NCBI RefSeq assembly: GCF_900095225.1
Contig: NZ_LT607416.1
Coordinates: 175,033 to 239,032, forward strand
From: Pseudomonas sp. UMAB-08
GTDB lineage: Bacteria > Pseudomonadota > Gammaproteobacteria > Pseudomonadales > Pseudomonadaceae
DNA length: 64,000 bases
Reading direction: 5' to 3'
The position numbers and the translations under genes were made by a program. Shown here piece after piece: positions 26,794-34,453 of this stretch. The notes below the pieces were generated by a model. It made no database searches. It was given only the letters and a program-made list of their open reading frames with translations, and was not told where the DNA came from. How positions within the stretch are numbered: position 1 is the stretch's first letter; every line of letters begins with the position of its first letter.

Positions 26794-27753
26794 CTACACC
26801 TTTGCGAGGCGGCCGCCGATGAACGGGCTCGAGCACGACGAGGCGACGGAGACGTACAAATCGAACAGGCCGGCGTTCGAGCCGTAGCCATAATAGCCAC
26901 CGTGGTAAGCCACAGCATTGGCGTAGGACCAGGTGTAACAGCGATAGGCGGCGTCTTCGCGAGCGTCCTTTGTCTTCTTCGGCAGGAAGACAGCCCCGAG
27001 GTCAAACTCTTCGCCAGAGCGATCATGGCGGCGATGAATCCAGCCGTCCGGGGCGCGCGCACCAGTTGAGACGTAGCTGCCATTGCCGTTGGCGTCCCAG
27101 ATCCGGTAGCGGCACTGATCGTCCGTCTGCAGGCCGTCGACCATCTGCCAGACGTTACCCCAGAGCCCGGTAATGCCACGCCAGGTGGCTTGGGCGACCA
27201 ATTCAGCACTGACCGGCAGCACTCCACCGCCTTTGACGTTGCCGTCACCCAGCACGGATCGAGCATCCGCGGTGCCCAGCTCAATCAGTGCGAGCAGCTG
27301 AATTGCGCCGAGGTGGTAAATGCTCCACAGCTGAAAGCCGTCGCCGCGCTGGGCGGCAAGCTGCATGGCTGGGAAGTTGATGCGGGTCAGCGGCAGCAGA
27401 TCCGGCTGAGAGCCCAGTTTTTCGCCATCAGGCGTGCCCTGGTACTTGCCGACCCAGAACCGCTCGGTGTTGGCGCCGGCCTTTTTGAAGGCTGGATGCA
27501 GGTTGAAGCCGTCTTCCGGCTGACTGGAGACCCAAACTGCTTTCTTGCCCTGGTGCTGGCCGGATTCGACTACGCCGGAGCGGTACCAGAAGGCCGGGAT
27601 GCGCACCAGGTGCTGACCGTCGATGACTTCATCCGTGATAGCGGAGAATGTTTCGTGACGATCGAAGTCTGGTTTATCGATGCTGGCGCCAGCGGCGTCG
27701 ATGCGCTGCCAAGGTGTGTTCTTCTTGCCAAAAATAATGCCGATGATGCCCAT
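26794..27753 (-). CDS. C-type-lectin / formylglycine-enzyme-fold phage protein (DGR-target-like)
   Basis: 319 residues from the ATG at 27753 (AAGGAAA upstream). The N-terminal half has VRIPAFWYRSG and DGFNLHPAF. The middle has TWRGITGLWGNVWQMVDG, and the end shows the variable, Tyr/Ser/Gly-rich surface segment YHGGYYGYGSNAGLFDLYVS closing in FIGGRLAKV. This is the fold used by major tropism determinant proteins diversified by retroelements. No reverse transcriptase or template repeat is visible in the window. It lies in the early left operon, far from tail genes. Confidence 0.65.
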   Translation of the reverse strand: MGIIGIIFGKKNTPWQRIDAAGASIDKPDFDRHETFSAITDEVIDGQHLVRIPAFWYRSGVVESGQHQGKKAVWVSSQPEDGFNLHPAFKKAGANTERFWVGKYQGTPDGEKLGSQPDLLPLTRINFPAMQLAAQRGDGFQLWSIYHLGAIQLLALIELGTADARSVLGDGNVKGGGVLPVSAELVAQATWRGITGLWGNVWQMVDGLQTDDQCRYRIWDANGNGSYVSTGARAPDGWIHRRHDRSGEEFDLGAVFLPKKTKDAREDAAYRCYTWSYANAVAYHGGYYGYGSNAGLFDLYVSVASSCSSPFIGGRLAKV

Positions 27754-27857
27754 TGCTGATTTCCTTGCATGCGGCGGCTCCACGTCATTGCGTGGTGGCA
27801 GCTCTCTTTAGGGTGGGGGTGGTGGTCGAAGCGCCGCGGAGGCGCTCCGCTATGCGG

Positions 27858-28283
27858 CTAATGCTTTGCTGGCGCCTTTCGGTCGCGAGCGAATGCAATC
27901 TGGTTTTCTTGGGTAATGCGACGAAGCGTCCCTAGGCTGATATCAAGATCGAGCGCTGCCCGCTTCCGGGTATATCCGGCAGCTGCAAGCTTTCGCGCCG
28001 CCTCGGACATTGCGTTTCTCTCGCTCCGCCTTGCCTTGATATTCGCTGCAGTAGCTCTCTCTGTGGAGGGAGCCTTATCGAAGGTCGGCGCGGCGACTTG
28101 TCGCCTTGGATTATCAGTTTTGATTGTGAGCATGGCGCGAAGCAGCGCGCGACCGCTGGTTGGAAATGCTCGATCGGTGGGGGCTAGCTCTACAGCTCTC
28201 TTTCCTGACCGAAAGTAGTTGCGGGTCAGTCGCTCGAGATCAGAGCGGTGCTCGTTTTTTAGATTTATTTGTCCGGCCAACAA
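27858..28283 (-). CDS. Phage protein with a C-terminal HTH-like region
   Basis: 141 residues from a TTG at 28283, chosen because GGAGG lies 8 bp upstream; a TTG at 28298 would put that site inside the gene. The C-terminus (about 95-135) reads AARKLAAAGYTRKRAALDL then SLGTLRRITQE, a helix-turn-helix-like arrangement. The middle is basic. No other domain. Probably a DNA-binding accessory protein of the left operon. Confidence 0.5.
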   Translation of the reverse strand: MLAGQINLKNEHRSDLERLTRNYFRSGKRAVELAPTDRAFPTSGRALLRAMLTIKTDNPRRQVAAPTFDKAPSTERATAANIKARRSERNAMSEAARKLAAAGYTRKRAALDLDISLGTLRRITQENQIAFARDRKAPAKH

Positions 28284-28466
28284 TTTTGTTTCCTCCAACT
28301 CGGGCTCTTAGGGGTATGAGTCGTCGAAGCAGCCGTGCGGCCTGACGATCCATGTCCTGAAACCTCCCGGGTGGTAGCTGCGCTTCGGCGATTGCGCAAA
28401 CTACGCGGCAAGCCTGTCATTTCGGTCATTGGCAGCCGTTTAATCGCCGAGCGGTGAAGTTATTGC

Positions 28467-28997
28467 CTATGCCCCTTGAAGCCAATGCATAGGTGCAAAA
28501 GGTATATCGTCGTCGAAACTATCGAAGTCAGGCGGGACGCCACCTTGGTTCTGCTGAGGCGGTTGTTGCGCCCTCGGCTGCGCGCTGCTTTGCCTTGGCT
28601 GTTGACGTGCTGCGCCTTCCTGAGGGTGCGGTTGGCGTGGCTGGCTACCTTCTGGACGACCACCCAGTAGCTGCATGGTTCCTTGCATGTCCACGACGAT
28701 TTCCGTTGTGTAACGCTTGATGCCGTCTTTTTCCCATTCGCGGGTTTGCAGTTTTCCTTCGATGTAGACCTGCGAGCCTTTGCGAAGGTACTCGCCAGCG
28801 ATCTCGGCGACCTTGCCGAACATTGAGACCCTATGCCATTCAGTCTTTTCGACTTTCTGGCCGGTTTGTTTGTCGGTCCACTGTTCGCTGGTCGCCAGAC
28901 TCAGGTTGGTCACGGCGTTACCGTTAGGCAAGTAGCGAACTTCTGGATCCTGGCCGCAAGTGCCCACCAGGATGACTTTGTTAACTCCGCGAGCCAT
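28467..28997 (-). CDS. ssb: Phage single-stranded DNA-binding protein
   Basis: 176 residues. The OB fold (1-110) is typical: [39 protein letters not shown] and [20 protein letters not shown] Gln/Pro-rich linker follows. The acidic protein-interaction motif DSFDDDIPF is present but, unlike host SSB, is not terminal: eleven more residues follow. It should coat ssDNA in replication and RecT annealing. It sits next to the YqaJ and RecT genes, as in many phages. Confidence 0.92.
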   Translation of the reverse strand: MARGVNKVILVGTCGQDPEVRYLPNGNAVTNLSLATSEQWTDKQTGQKVEKTEWHRVSMFGKVAEIAGEYLRKGSQVYIEGKLQTREWEKDGIKRYTTEIVVDMQGTMQLLGGRPEGSQPRQPHPQEGAARQQPRQSSAQPRAQQPPQQNQGGVPPDFDSFDDDIPFAPMHWLQGA

Positions 28998-29036
28998 ACG
29001 CCCTCCGAGAGGCGGCGAGTATCCGCCGCATTATCA

Positions 29037-30827
29037 TTAAGCCGCTTGTTTGCGCAGCGTTTCGAGTGCGACGTCCCAGCCGCTCCAGTTATCTACGCCG
29101 GCGGCTTCCAGTGCTCGAAGCAAGACCTGATCTGCCAGAAGCTCGTCGTACAGATCGTGCGGAATGGTCACCATCTCAGGCTCGCATGGCGCCTTGATCG
29201 GCGCGGCGGCCACTGGCGAGGTTTCCGGTGCGTTGCCAAAGAAGTCGCCAACCAGTGCCGTAGGGGCATCGACCTTGTTTGCTGCTGGGGCGGTCACGGA
29301 CTTGGCCACGGGTGCGGGTGTGGGTTCGACTTTGGCGGCCGGCGCAGGCTCGGCAGCCTTGGCAACGGCAGCCTCATCGGCCAGGCGCTTATTCTCGACA
29401 GCCTTCTCGTCGGCCAGTCGCTTGGCTTCAGCGTCGTCGGCGATTTTCTTCAGGCGAGCCGCTTCGATGCGGTCGTCCTCGGCCTTTTTGGCCAGCGCAT
29501 TTGCTACCGCTACGCGTTCGATCTCGGCGATGCGGGCAGTCTCGGCTCTCTCAGCCTCTTCAATCCGCGCTGTGATCAGCTCGACCAGTTCGGTGTTGGG
29601 CATCGTCACCAGCTGCTGAGCATCGGCAAACAGGCGACCGTGCTGACCCGCCAGTTCGCGCAGGCTGACGAGGTTGGCGCTGATACTTTCGCCCAGGGTG
29701 GTAGCCTCGACTTTGCCGCGAGCCACCTCGGTATCGACCGCGTTCTGGATAGACTCCAGCGAGCGCTTGCCCTTGACCGCTGTCGCCAGATCGATAGTAA
29801 CTTGCGGCAGGAAGATGCGACCGCCAAAGCCTGCGTTGATCGCGGCAATGTGCTGATCAAAGCCGGTCTGAGCGCCGCCGATGATCTCCTTGCGGCGCGA
29901 CTCTTTCTGCGCCTTGACCAGCTTGTCCAGCGCCAGGCGGGTGGAGCGTGCCGTTTCGCTGATTTCATCCAGCGCGCTGAACAGCTCGGCAATGGTTGCG
30001 GTCTTGTCGAGCGCGTCCTGCTTGGCCTGACGGGTCTTGTCCTCGACTTCCTGGCACCACTTAACCGTCTTCTCGGCGTTGGCGAAGTCTTGATCGGTGA
30101 TAAGGTTGCGATTGATCTTGCCGATGGTCTTGAGGGCGTGCTGTTTGAACTGCTCCAGGTTGCTGGCCGTGACCATGCCGGTCAGTTCGATGCTCAGTGC
30201 TGGCAGCTGATCCGGCGCCACGCCGACGACTTCGATCTTTGGCGCTGGCGGGGTGTACGTCAGCAGGTCGGCTTCGAATTGCTTCCAGCTGTCCACCAGC
30301 AGTTTGGCGCGGCCTTTGACGGCGCGATATTCCATCCACACAAGGTTTTCTTCGGTGCCGTCAGAGCAGACAAAGATGACGCGTTCGGCTTTGCTGACCA
30401 GCAGCTGCTGCTCCAACTGCCAGTAGTATTCGGCAGGCAGATCTTCGTTGCGGACGGCCTCGGCCAGCGCAAGGTTCCACATCTTGTGCTCAAACAGCGT
30501 GTCTTCCATCATGGTCATGCCGTCGAACGACGCCAGCAGCCAGTCCTGGTCGTCCGTAGCCGTCACTGGGAACAGCTCTTCACCGATCTTTGCTTCGATG
30601 ATGGGGCGAGCCATTGCTTCCTGCTCGTGCCCTTTATCGAACAGCATGCGCTGAACGTAGTCGCTGACCTCGCGAGCCACGCCCGTGGCTTTCATCGCGA
30701 GCAGTTCGTTGCGTTTCATTTTCGAGGATGCGCCCATCATCACCGGTGCTTCACTGGCGGTGGGGTGGTTAGCGCGCAGATCGAGCCATTCCTCGGAGCC
30801 CTGCGCAATATTGGCGTGAATGATCAT
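29037..30827 (-). CDS. YqaJ-family viral recombinase nuclease with a long coiled-coil tail
   Basis: 596 residues. Residues 1 to about 200 form the YqaJ exonuclease domain (QGSEEWLDLRANHPTASEAP, then LLASFDGM with the catalytic Asp, FEHKMW supplying E-x-K, and YYWQLEQQLLVS). A long helical region with Ala/Glu/Lys-rich coiled coil follows (about 400-500), then a Pro/Ala linker and a small C-terminal domain. It degrades one strand from DNA ends so that RecT can anneal. The start overlaps the recT stop (ATGA). The double length compared with simple YqaJ nucleases is notable. Confidence 0.85.
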   Translation of the reverse strand: MIIHANIAQGSEEWLDLRANHPTASEAPVMMGASSKMKRNELLAMKATGVAREVSDYVQRMLFDKGHEQEAMARPIIEAKIGEELFPVTATDDQDWLLASFDGMTMMEDTLFEHKMWNLALAEAVRNEDLPAEYYWQLEQQLLVSKAERVIFVCSDGTEENLVWMEYRAVKGRAKLLVDSWKQFEADLLTYTPPAPKIEVVGVAPDQLPALSIELTGMVTASNLEQFKQHALKTIGKINRNLITDQDFANAEKTVKWCQEVEDKTRQAKQDALDKTATIAELFSALDEISETARSTRLALDKLVKAQKESRRKEIIGGAQTGFDQHIAAINAGFGGRIFLPQVTIDLATAVKGKRSLESIQNAVDTEVARGKVEATTLGESISANLVSLRELAGQHGRLFADAQQLVTMPNTELVELITARIEEAERAETARIAEIERVAVANALAKKAEDDRIEAARLKKIADDAEAKRLADEKAVENKRLADEAAVAKAAEPAPAAKVEPTPAPVAKSVTAPAANKVDAPTALVGDFFGNAPETSPVAAAPIKAPCEPEMVTIPHDLYDELLADQVLLRALEAAGVDNWSGWDVALETLRKQAA

Positions 30828-31624
30828 TGGTCGTTACCCTCGGTGTTGGTGACGTCAGTGGCCTCACCTTCAATAGGGCCGTTGATGTCGTTGAGTGTTC
30901 TCTTCTGCTCTTCGCTCAGGGTGTATTTCGAGCTGAGCGTGCCGATGACGTCCGCCGCTTTCTTGCGCCCCGACTGGATGCCTTGGGTGTACGTGGGGAG
31001 GTATTTGTCGAACTGTTCGCTCGGGAACGGCGGCAGGCCTTCAGGCTTTTTCGGTTCGCTGGCCTTGGCCGCTTTAGAAGACTTGTCTGCGCCCGGAGTG
31101 ATATCGACTTCCATGTCCTGCTGCTCTTCAGCAACAGCCATGCCGCGCAGCACGTCAGGGAACACATCGCGCAGGGCAAAGGAGCGGGCACGCATCTGTC
31201 GCATACGCTTGGGGTATTGCTTCCACGGACCGGCCTTATCGAGCAGCCCAGCAAGCTTGGCGTCGTTCATGCTGAAAGTGCGGAACGTCTCATCATCGCC
31301 ACGGCGCTTAACGGTGCAGGTAGCAGTTTCACCATCGTCCGTTTCGGTCACGTACTCGCACAACGGTGAGCTGCGCACCAGAGCGATGACAGCGTCACCC
31401 CAGAGCGATGGACGCCCGTTAATGACCGCGATGGACTGCATCGCTTGCATCGGTTGCAGGCCAAGCTCCATGCCCCACTGAACGGCCACCAGAATGTTGC
31501 CTGGGTTGCCGATAAAGTCTTTGGGGACGATGGTGGATGTGGCCAGGATATCGGCGAAGCGCAAGGCCTCGTCGAGCGACTGAGGCGAAAGGTTGAAGCT
31601 TTGCTTTACGGCTAATTCGGACAT
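30824..31624 (-). CDS. recT: RecT-family single-strand annealing protein
   Basis: 266 residues. Family pattern: LDEALRFADILATSTIVPKD, GNILVAVQWGMELGLQPMQA, SIAVINGRPSLWGDA and KQYPKRMRQMRARSFALRDVFPDVLRG in pieces. The C-terminus is Lys-rich. It pairs complementary strands during phage recombination and replication with the YqaJ nuclease, whose gene it overlaps by 4 bp. Confidence 0.9.
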   Translation of the reverse strand: MSELAVKQSFNLSPQSLDEALRFADILATSTIVPKDFIGNPGNILVAVQWGMELGLQPMQAMQSIAVINGRPSLWGDAVIALVRSSPLCEYVTETDDGETATCTVKRRGDDETFRTFSMNDAKLAGLLDKAGPWKQYPKRMRQMRARSFALRDVFPDVLRGMAVAEEQQDMEVDITPGADKSSKAAKASEPKKPEGLPPFPSEQFDKYLPTYTQGIQSGRKKAADVIGTLSSKYTLSEEQKRTLNDINGPIEGEATDVTNTEGNDQ

Positions 31625-31668
31625 GACAATCCCTCGCCGCGCCCAGGCGCGACCTTAAGATTTACGGG

Positions 31669-31794
31669 TTATTGGGTAAGTTGTGAGCGGTATTGGCCCT
31701 GCATCACGGAGAATGAGTCGCCGCTATCAGTGATGAGGCCGGCGATGGCCGGTGGAATGGTGAGTAAGAGGAAGAACAGGAAGGCCTTGAGCAT
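31669..31794 (-). CDS. 41-residue membrane or exported small protein
   Basis: ATG at 31794 with GGGAG 6 bp upstream. The product starts MLKAFLFFLLLTIPPAIAGL, a hydrophobic segment that could be a signal peptide (cleavage after AIA) or a membrane anchor, and then has 20 polar residues. It lies between recT and the next small gene on the same strand. Unknown function. Confidence 0.6.
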   Translation of the reverse strand: MLKAFLFFLLLTIPPAIAGLITDSGDSFSVMQGQYRSQLTQ

Positions 31795-31814
31795 GCGCAG
31801 CTCCCGCCTGGTGA

Positions 31815-31982
31815 CTAGGCCGTGAGGCGAGCCAACTCGGCGCGGCGCTCAATCCAAGCCAGGCGTCGCTGCGCGCTCTCCATCGAGCGAGCCACTGCGA
31901 CCGGACGGCCATTCAACATGTCAACGATCAGCCAGGAGCTGGTGACCGGATTAGGGTTACTTCTCAGTTGGAACCGTTGCAT
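31815..31982 (-). CDS. 55-residue hypothetical phage protein
   Basis: ATG at 31982, with GGAGG 10 bp upstream at the end of the preceding gene. Product begins MQRFQLRSNPNPVTSSWLIV and ends in a basic helix (RRLAWIERRAELARL). Short and basic, possibly nucleic-acid binding. Its start lies 5 bp from the stop at 31987, as expected for a packed early operon. Confidence 0.55.
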   Translation of the reverse strand: MQRFQLRSNPNPVTSSWLIVDMLNGRPVAVARSMESAQRRLAWIERRAELARLTA

Positions 31983-31986
31983 GGCT

Positions 31987-32256
31987 CTAGGCCTCCAGTG
32001 CGGGCTCGACCGTCTTGGCCGTGCTGCTTTTCGTGGTTGGTGGGAGTTGAAGGCCTACAGCTGCGAACATGGCGTTCATTTGCTGTTGGTCTATGTTGTC
32101 GATCTGGCGCTCAAGCTCGGCCCGGCGGGCGAAGCTGATCTTTTTTGCGGTTGAGGCCATGACAACCAAGCCTCGGCAGAAACTCGCTTGTGAGAGCGGG
32201 CAGTGCGAAGTCGCAATCAGTGCGATCTCGCGGTCTATCAATTTGGCTGGCGTCAT
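31987..32256 (-). CDS. Hypothetical phage protein
   Basis: 89 residues from the ATG at 32256 (AGGAG 7 bp upstream). A second in-frame ATG (32160) starts a more conserved-looking helical part, ARRAELERQIDNIDQQQMN. No family recognised. Part of the left operon. Confidence 0.5.
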   Translation of the reverse strand: MTPAKLIDREIALIATSHCPLSQASFCRGLVVMASTAKKISFARRAELERQIDNIDQQQMNAMFAAVGLQLPPTTKSSTAKTVEPALEA

Positions 32257-32279
32257 GGCCGTTGCTCCTGGTTGAGCGG

Positions 32280-32480
32280 TTAGCCTTCACAGCCCATCTG
32301 GTAATGCGAACCGCAGGCTTTGTCCTTGCAGAACAACATCAGCCGGTTGATCAGCATTGGTCGGTTGGTTTGCGGGTTCCTGCCGCGCTGCACGATCATC
32401 TGAGATCGCATCGCGCTTTTAGGGGCTTCCGTTCCGCATTGGGGGCAGCGGATAAGTTCGGTATTTTCAGGGCTATGCAT
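32280..32480 (-). CDS. Small zinc-ribbon phage protein
   Basis: 66 residues with GGAGAG before the ATG. IRCPQCGTEAPKS and FCKDKACGSHYQ supply CxxC and Cx4C pairs, as in Ogr/Delta-like zinc-finger activators, but the usual order of that family is not certain. It is the first gene of the leftward operon after the PL leader, a position often held by a regulator. Confidence 0.6.
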   Translation of the reverse strand: MHSPENTELIRCPQCGTEAPKSAMRSQMIVQRGRNPQTNRPMLINRLMLFCKDKACGSHYQMGCEG

Positions 32481-32832
32481 GGGCTCTCTCCGGTGGGCTT
32501 CCCCTGATACGCCCGAGATAGGCGCACCGGGAAGCCGTCTGGCTTAGCGCAATACTTGCTGAGGCGTTGCTCGTTTATTTCTGGCCGCTGTTACACGCCA
32601 CCTGCGGACTGGGCGATTACTTGTTCGGGCTCCAACCGTGGTCGGAGCAACAGCCAGTCGCGGTTAGTCACCCACTGGCTCTCTTGTGATCTAGGACTCT
32701 CTATGCTTCGAGTCACGCGGCGAGGCTACCGCTGTACCGTTTTGCCTTGAGGCAGGGCCATGGCTTGCTGCGGCCTTTGAAACTAAAGAGCGGTGTTGCC
32801 TTGCAGCGGCTGTTGCCTGCTGCGATGGACGA
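32481..32832 (-). other. PL leader region, no gene found
   Basis: About 350 bp between the PL -10 element and the first left gene. Neither strand has a convincing coding frame. It holds a boxA-like element (32784-32792) and several short GC-rich inverted repeats, consistent with an untranslated antitermination leader. Confidence 0.4.
32784..32792 (-). promoter_or_regulatory. boxA-like antitermination element
   Basis: Minus strand CGCTCTTTA, matching the NusB/S10 boxA consensus, about 40-45 bp into the PL transcript. A weak hairpin (GGC ... GCC) follows but no lambda-type boxB is clear, and no N-like gene was recognised. Confidence 0.4.
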
Positions 32833-32874
32833 ATATTAGGCGATACCTGTTTAATAGGTCAACAGGTAACACCT
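32833..32874 (-). promoter_or_regulatory. PL promoter with two repressor operators
   Basis: Minus strand TTGACC (32862-32857), 18-bp spacer, TAATAT (32838-32833). Two operators of the AGG-N5-CCT type, AGGCGATACCT (32838-32848) and AGGTAACACCT (32864-32874), are arranged as an inverted pair, 26 bp centre to centre. One shares its last base with the -10, as in PR. Confidence 0.75.
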
Positions 32875-33033
32875 AATTATTTTATCCGTAGTGAAAAAAA
32901 TCAGCCAATAAATAGGGGATAGCCATGAGGGGAGGGTTTTAGAGCGGGTGAGTCGGGGCGCTCGTGACGAATTTCAGGCGTGAAGGCGCCGACCGGGCGG
33001 CCAGGCGGAAGGGATTTTGGTAAGGGGCGGAAA

Positions 33034-33060
33034 CAAAAACGCCCGCTATGAGAGCGGGCG
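33034..33060 (-). terminator. Terminator of the repressor gene
   Basis: Minus strand CGCCCGCT, loop CTCAT, AGCGGGCG: an 8-bp perfect stem followed by TTTTTG. It lies 28 bp after the repressor stop and shields the PL region from repressor transcription. Confidence 0.8.
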
Positions 33061-33087
33061 TCCTGAGAGCTGAGCTTGGGGGATCTG

Positions 33088-33837
33088 CTATATAAAGATG
33101 CTTTCCGGATATCGGGCTGACACTACAGTGCCGACTATCTCCCAGCCGTCAGCGAGATCAACGCTAGGGTAGGAGGGGTTAAGTGCGCGAAGAAAGCGCA
33201 TTCCGGCGTCTTCGCGCAATTGGCGGAAAGTCGTATTTGTTCCCTTTCTGGATACAACATATTGGCCGTCTCGCGGCTCTATAGTGCTGCTAACCAGGAT
33301 CAACATCCCCTCAGGGAAAGAAGTCCCTTGCGGGCTAACCATCATATCTCCGCGTACTGGCACCCAGTATGCGTCAGTCCCGGCAAATATCTCTGCCGCC
33401 TGCGTCTCCAGCGGTTTCTCGCCTGTTCGATGCTTTTGTACTGCTTCCATTGCGCCCTCTACTACATCATTCCACCCGCACACGGGATACGTGAACGAGC
33501 GCTTTGAATAAGAGGGTGATTCTACAGGGCCATTAATTGATTCCTCCGTCTGTGACTTTGCCAGGCTCCGAATTTCTTCAGCGAGACGGGGCGAGAAGTC
33601 AGAAACGGGCGCGTGCAGCATTTCTGCGAATTTGGCCGCAGCTTTCGCATTTAAGGGGATCTGCCCGTTTAGGTAGTTGAAAACCGACGGCGGCGAGATA
33701 CCCATGGCATCAGCCAACTTCTTTTGCGTCAGTTTCAGCGCCTTCTTTTTCGACAGGAACAGGGCGTTAAGCGCGGCGCACTCGGCGGCTTGCTCTGGTT
33801 TCAGGGTGCGTTTTGGTTTGCTCATGGTGCGGATCAT
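33088..33837 (-). CDS. cI: CI-like repressor with a LexA/S24-type C-terminal domain lacking catalytic residues
   Basis: 249 residues from the ATG at 33837; its ribosome site (AGGTGA) lies inside operator 33839-33849. The HTH is at about 35-70 (LTQKKLADAMGISPPSVFNYLNG). The C-terminal domain keeps the fold (YWVPVRGDMM, SFPEGMLILV, YVVSRKGTN, FLRALNPSYP). In this family G-D-S-M carries the catalytic Ser; here residue 165 is Met. The catalytic Lys of the F-K-x-L stretch is replaced by Arg205. No clear Ala-Gly cleavage pair is seen before the domain. It should hold lysogeny by binding the AGG-N5-CCT operators but probably cannot cleave itself. Confidence 0.88.
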   Translation of the reverse strand: MIRTMSKPKRTLKPEQAAECAALNALFLSKKKALKLTQKKLADAMGISPPSVFNYLNGQIPLNAKAAAKFAEMLHAPVSDFSPRLAEEIRSLAKSQTEESINGPVESPSYSKRSFTYPVCGWNDVVEGAMEAVQKHRTGEKPLETQAAEIFAGTDAYWVPVRGDMMVSPQGTSFPEGMLILVSSTIEPRDGQYVVSRKGTNTTFRQLREDAGMRFLRALNPSYPSVDLADGWEIVGTVVSARYPESIFI

Positions 33838-33838
33838 A

Positions 33839-33901
33839 AGGCATCACCTAAATAAATAAACAAGGTGCTGCCTTGATAAAAAGAAAGGTAGCGCCTAATA
33901 T
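33839..33901 (+). promoter_or_regulatory. Right operator OR1-OR3 and PR promoter
   Basis: Three sites, AGGCATCACCT (33839-33849), AGGTGCTGCCT (33863-33873) and AGGTAGCGCCT (33886-33896), are spaced 24 and 23 bp, as in lambda OR. PR is TTGATA (33873-33878), 17 bp, TAATAT (33896-33901), with operators touching both elements. On the minus strand TTATCA and TTTATT at 17 bp spacing give a candidate PRM. Confidence 0.85.
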
Positions 33902-33944
33902 CCGCCCTTGACGTACCACACCCACCGACACGGGCAAATTTTGT

Positions 33945-34148
33945 ATGGAAATCAAGCTACGAGACTACGTAGACAAAAACGGCCTGAAAGCATCTGCCAC
34001 GGTGCTCGGACTGGCCCCACCTTCGCTGGCGCAGGCAGTAAAGGATCTGCGCGATATTCGAGTTGTCGTTACTGAGCATTTGATTACTGCTTATGAGATC
34101 CGCGCATTTCCGTCTCCAGGTGGAAAAAAGAGGGCCTCAATCAAATGA
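33945..34148 (+). CDS. cro: Cro-like repressor
   Basis: 67 residues, first gene from PR. The order matches lambda Cro: an early strand and helix (IKLRDYVDKNGLKAS), the HTH (ATVLGLAPPSLAQAVKDLRD), a beta strand and the C-terminal AYEIRAFPSPGGKK, equivalent to Cro's EVKPFPSNKK. It should bind the OR sites and lower repressor synthesis, favouring lytic growth. It overlaps the next gene by 4 bp. Confidence 0.85.
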   Translation: MEIKLRDYVDKNGLKASATVLGLAPPSLAQAVKDLRDIRVVVTEHLITAYEIRAFPSPGGKKRASIK

Positions 34149-34453
34149 CGTCCAAACTATCTCCCAGGCAGCAAGAAAGCGCCCGCAAACAATTGCAAAT
34201 CGTCTTGCACGCGCTTGCAGGCAGCACTTTATCGCCAGTGGCCGAGGCGGTCGGCATTGATGTCTCGAGCCTTTCGCGCTGGAAAACAGAACGATTCCCT
34301 CAGCTTGCAGAGATCCTGGCTGCGCTTGATCTGAAAATTGTTCCAGCTGGCGCCATGGTCTATGCGTCTGACGATATCCAGGCCTTGCTGCACTTAAGCC
34401 GCCGAAGTCTTGAGGGCGTCACGCCCGAGAGCCTCTCAACGGGGGCGCCATGA
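34145..34453 (+). CDS. cII: CII-like transcription activator
   Basis: 102 residues with an HTH (SPVAEAVGIDVSSLSRWKTE) that aligns well with lambda CII (A-E-A-V-G-V-D-K-S-Q-I-S-R-W-K). Size and the position after cro also match. It probably activates repressor and integrase promoters during the lysogeny decision. ATGA overlaps on both sides. Confidence 0.8.
   Translation: MTSKLSPRQQESARKQLQIVLHALAGSTLSPVAEAVGIDVSSLSRWKTERFPQLAEILAALDLKIVPAGAMVYASDDIQALLHLSRRSLEGVTPESLSTGAP

Noticed and set aside
26500-28300. Diversity-generating retroelement around the lectin-fold gene
   Set aside because: No reverse transcriptase, accessory gene or template repeat was visible, so only the target-like protein is reported.
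28833-31481. 882-codon open frame antisense to ssb, the YqaJ nuclease and recT
   Set aside because: The opposite strand encodes three well-recognised proteins; the frame shows no family pattern.
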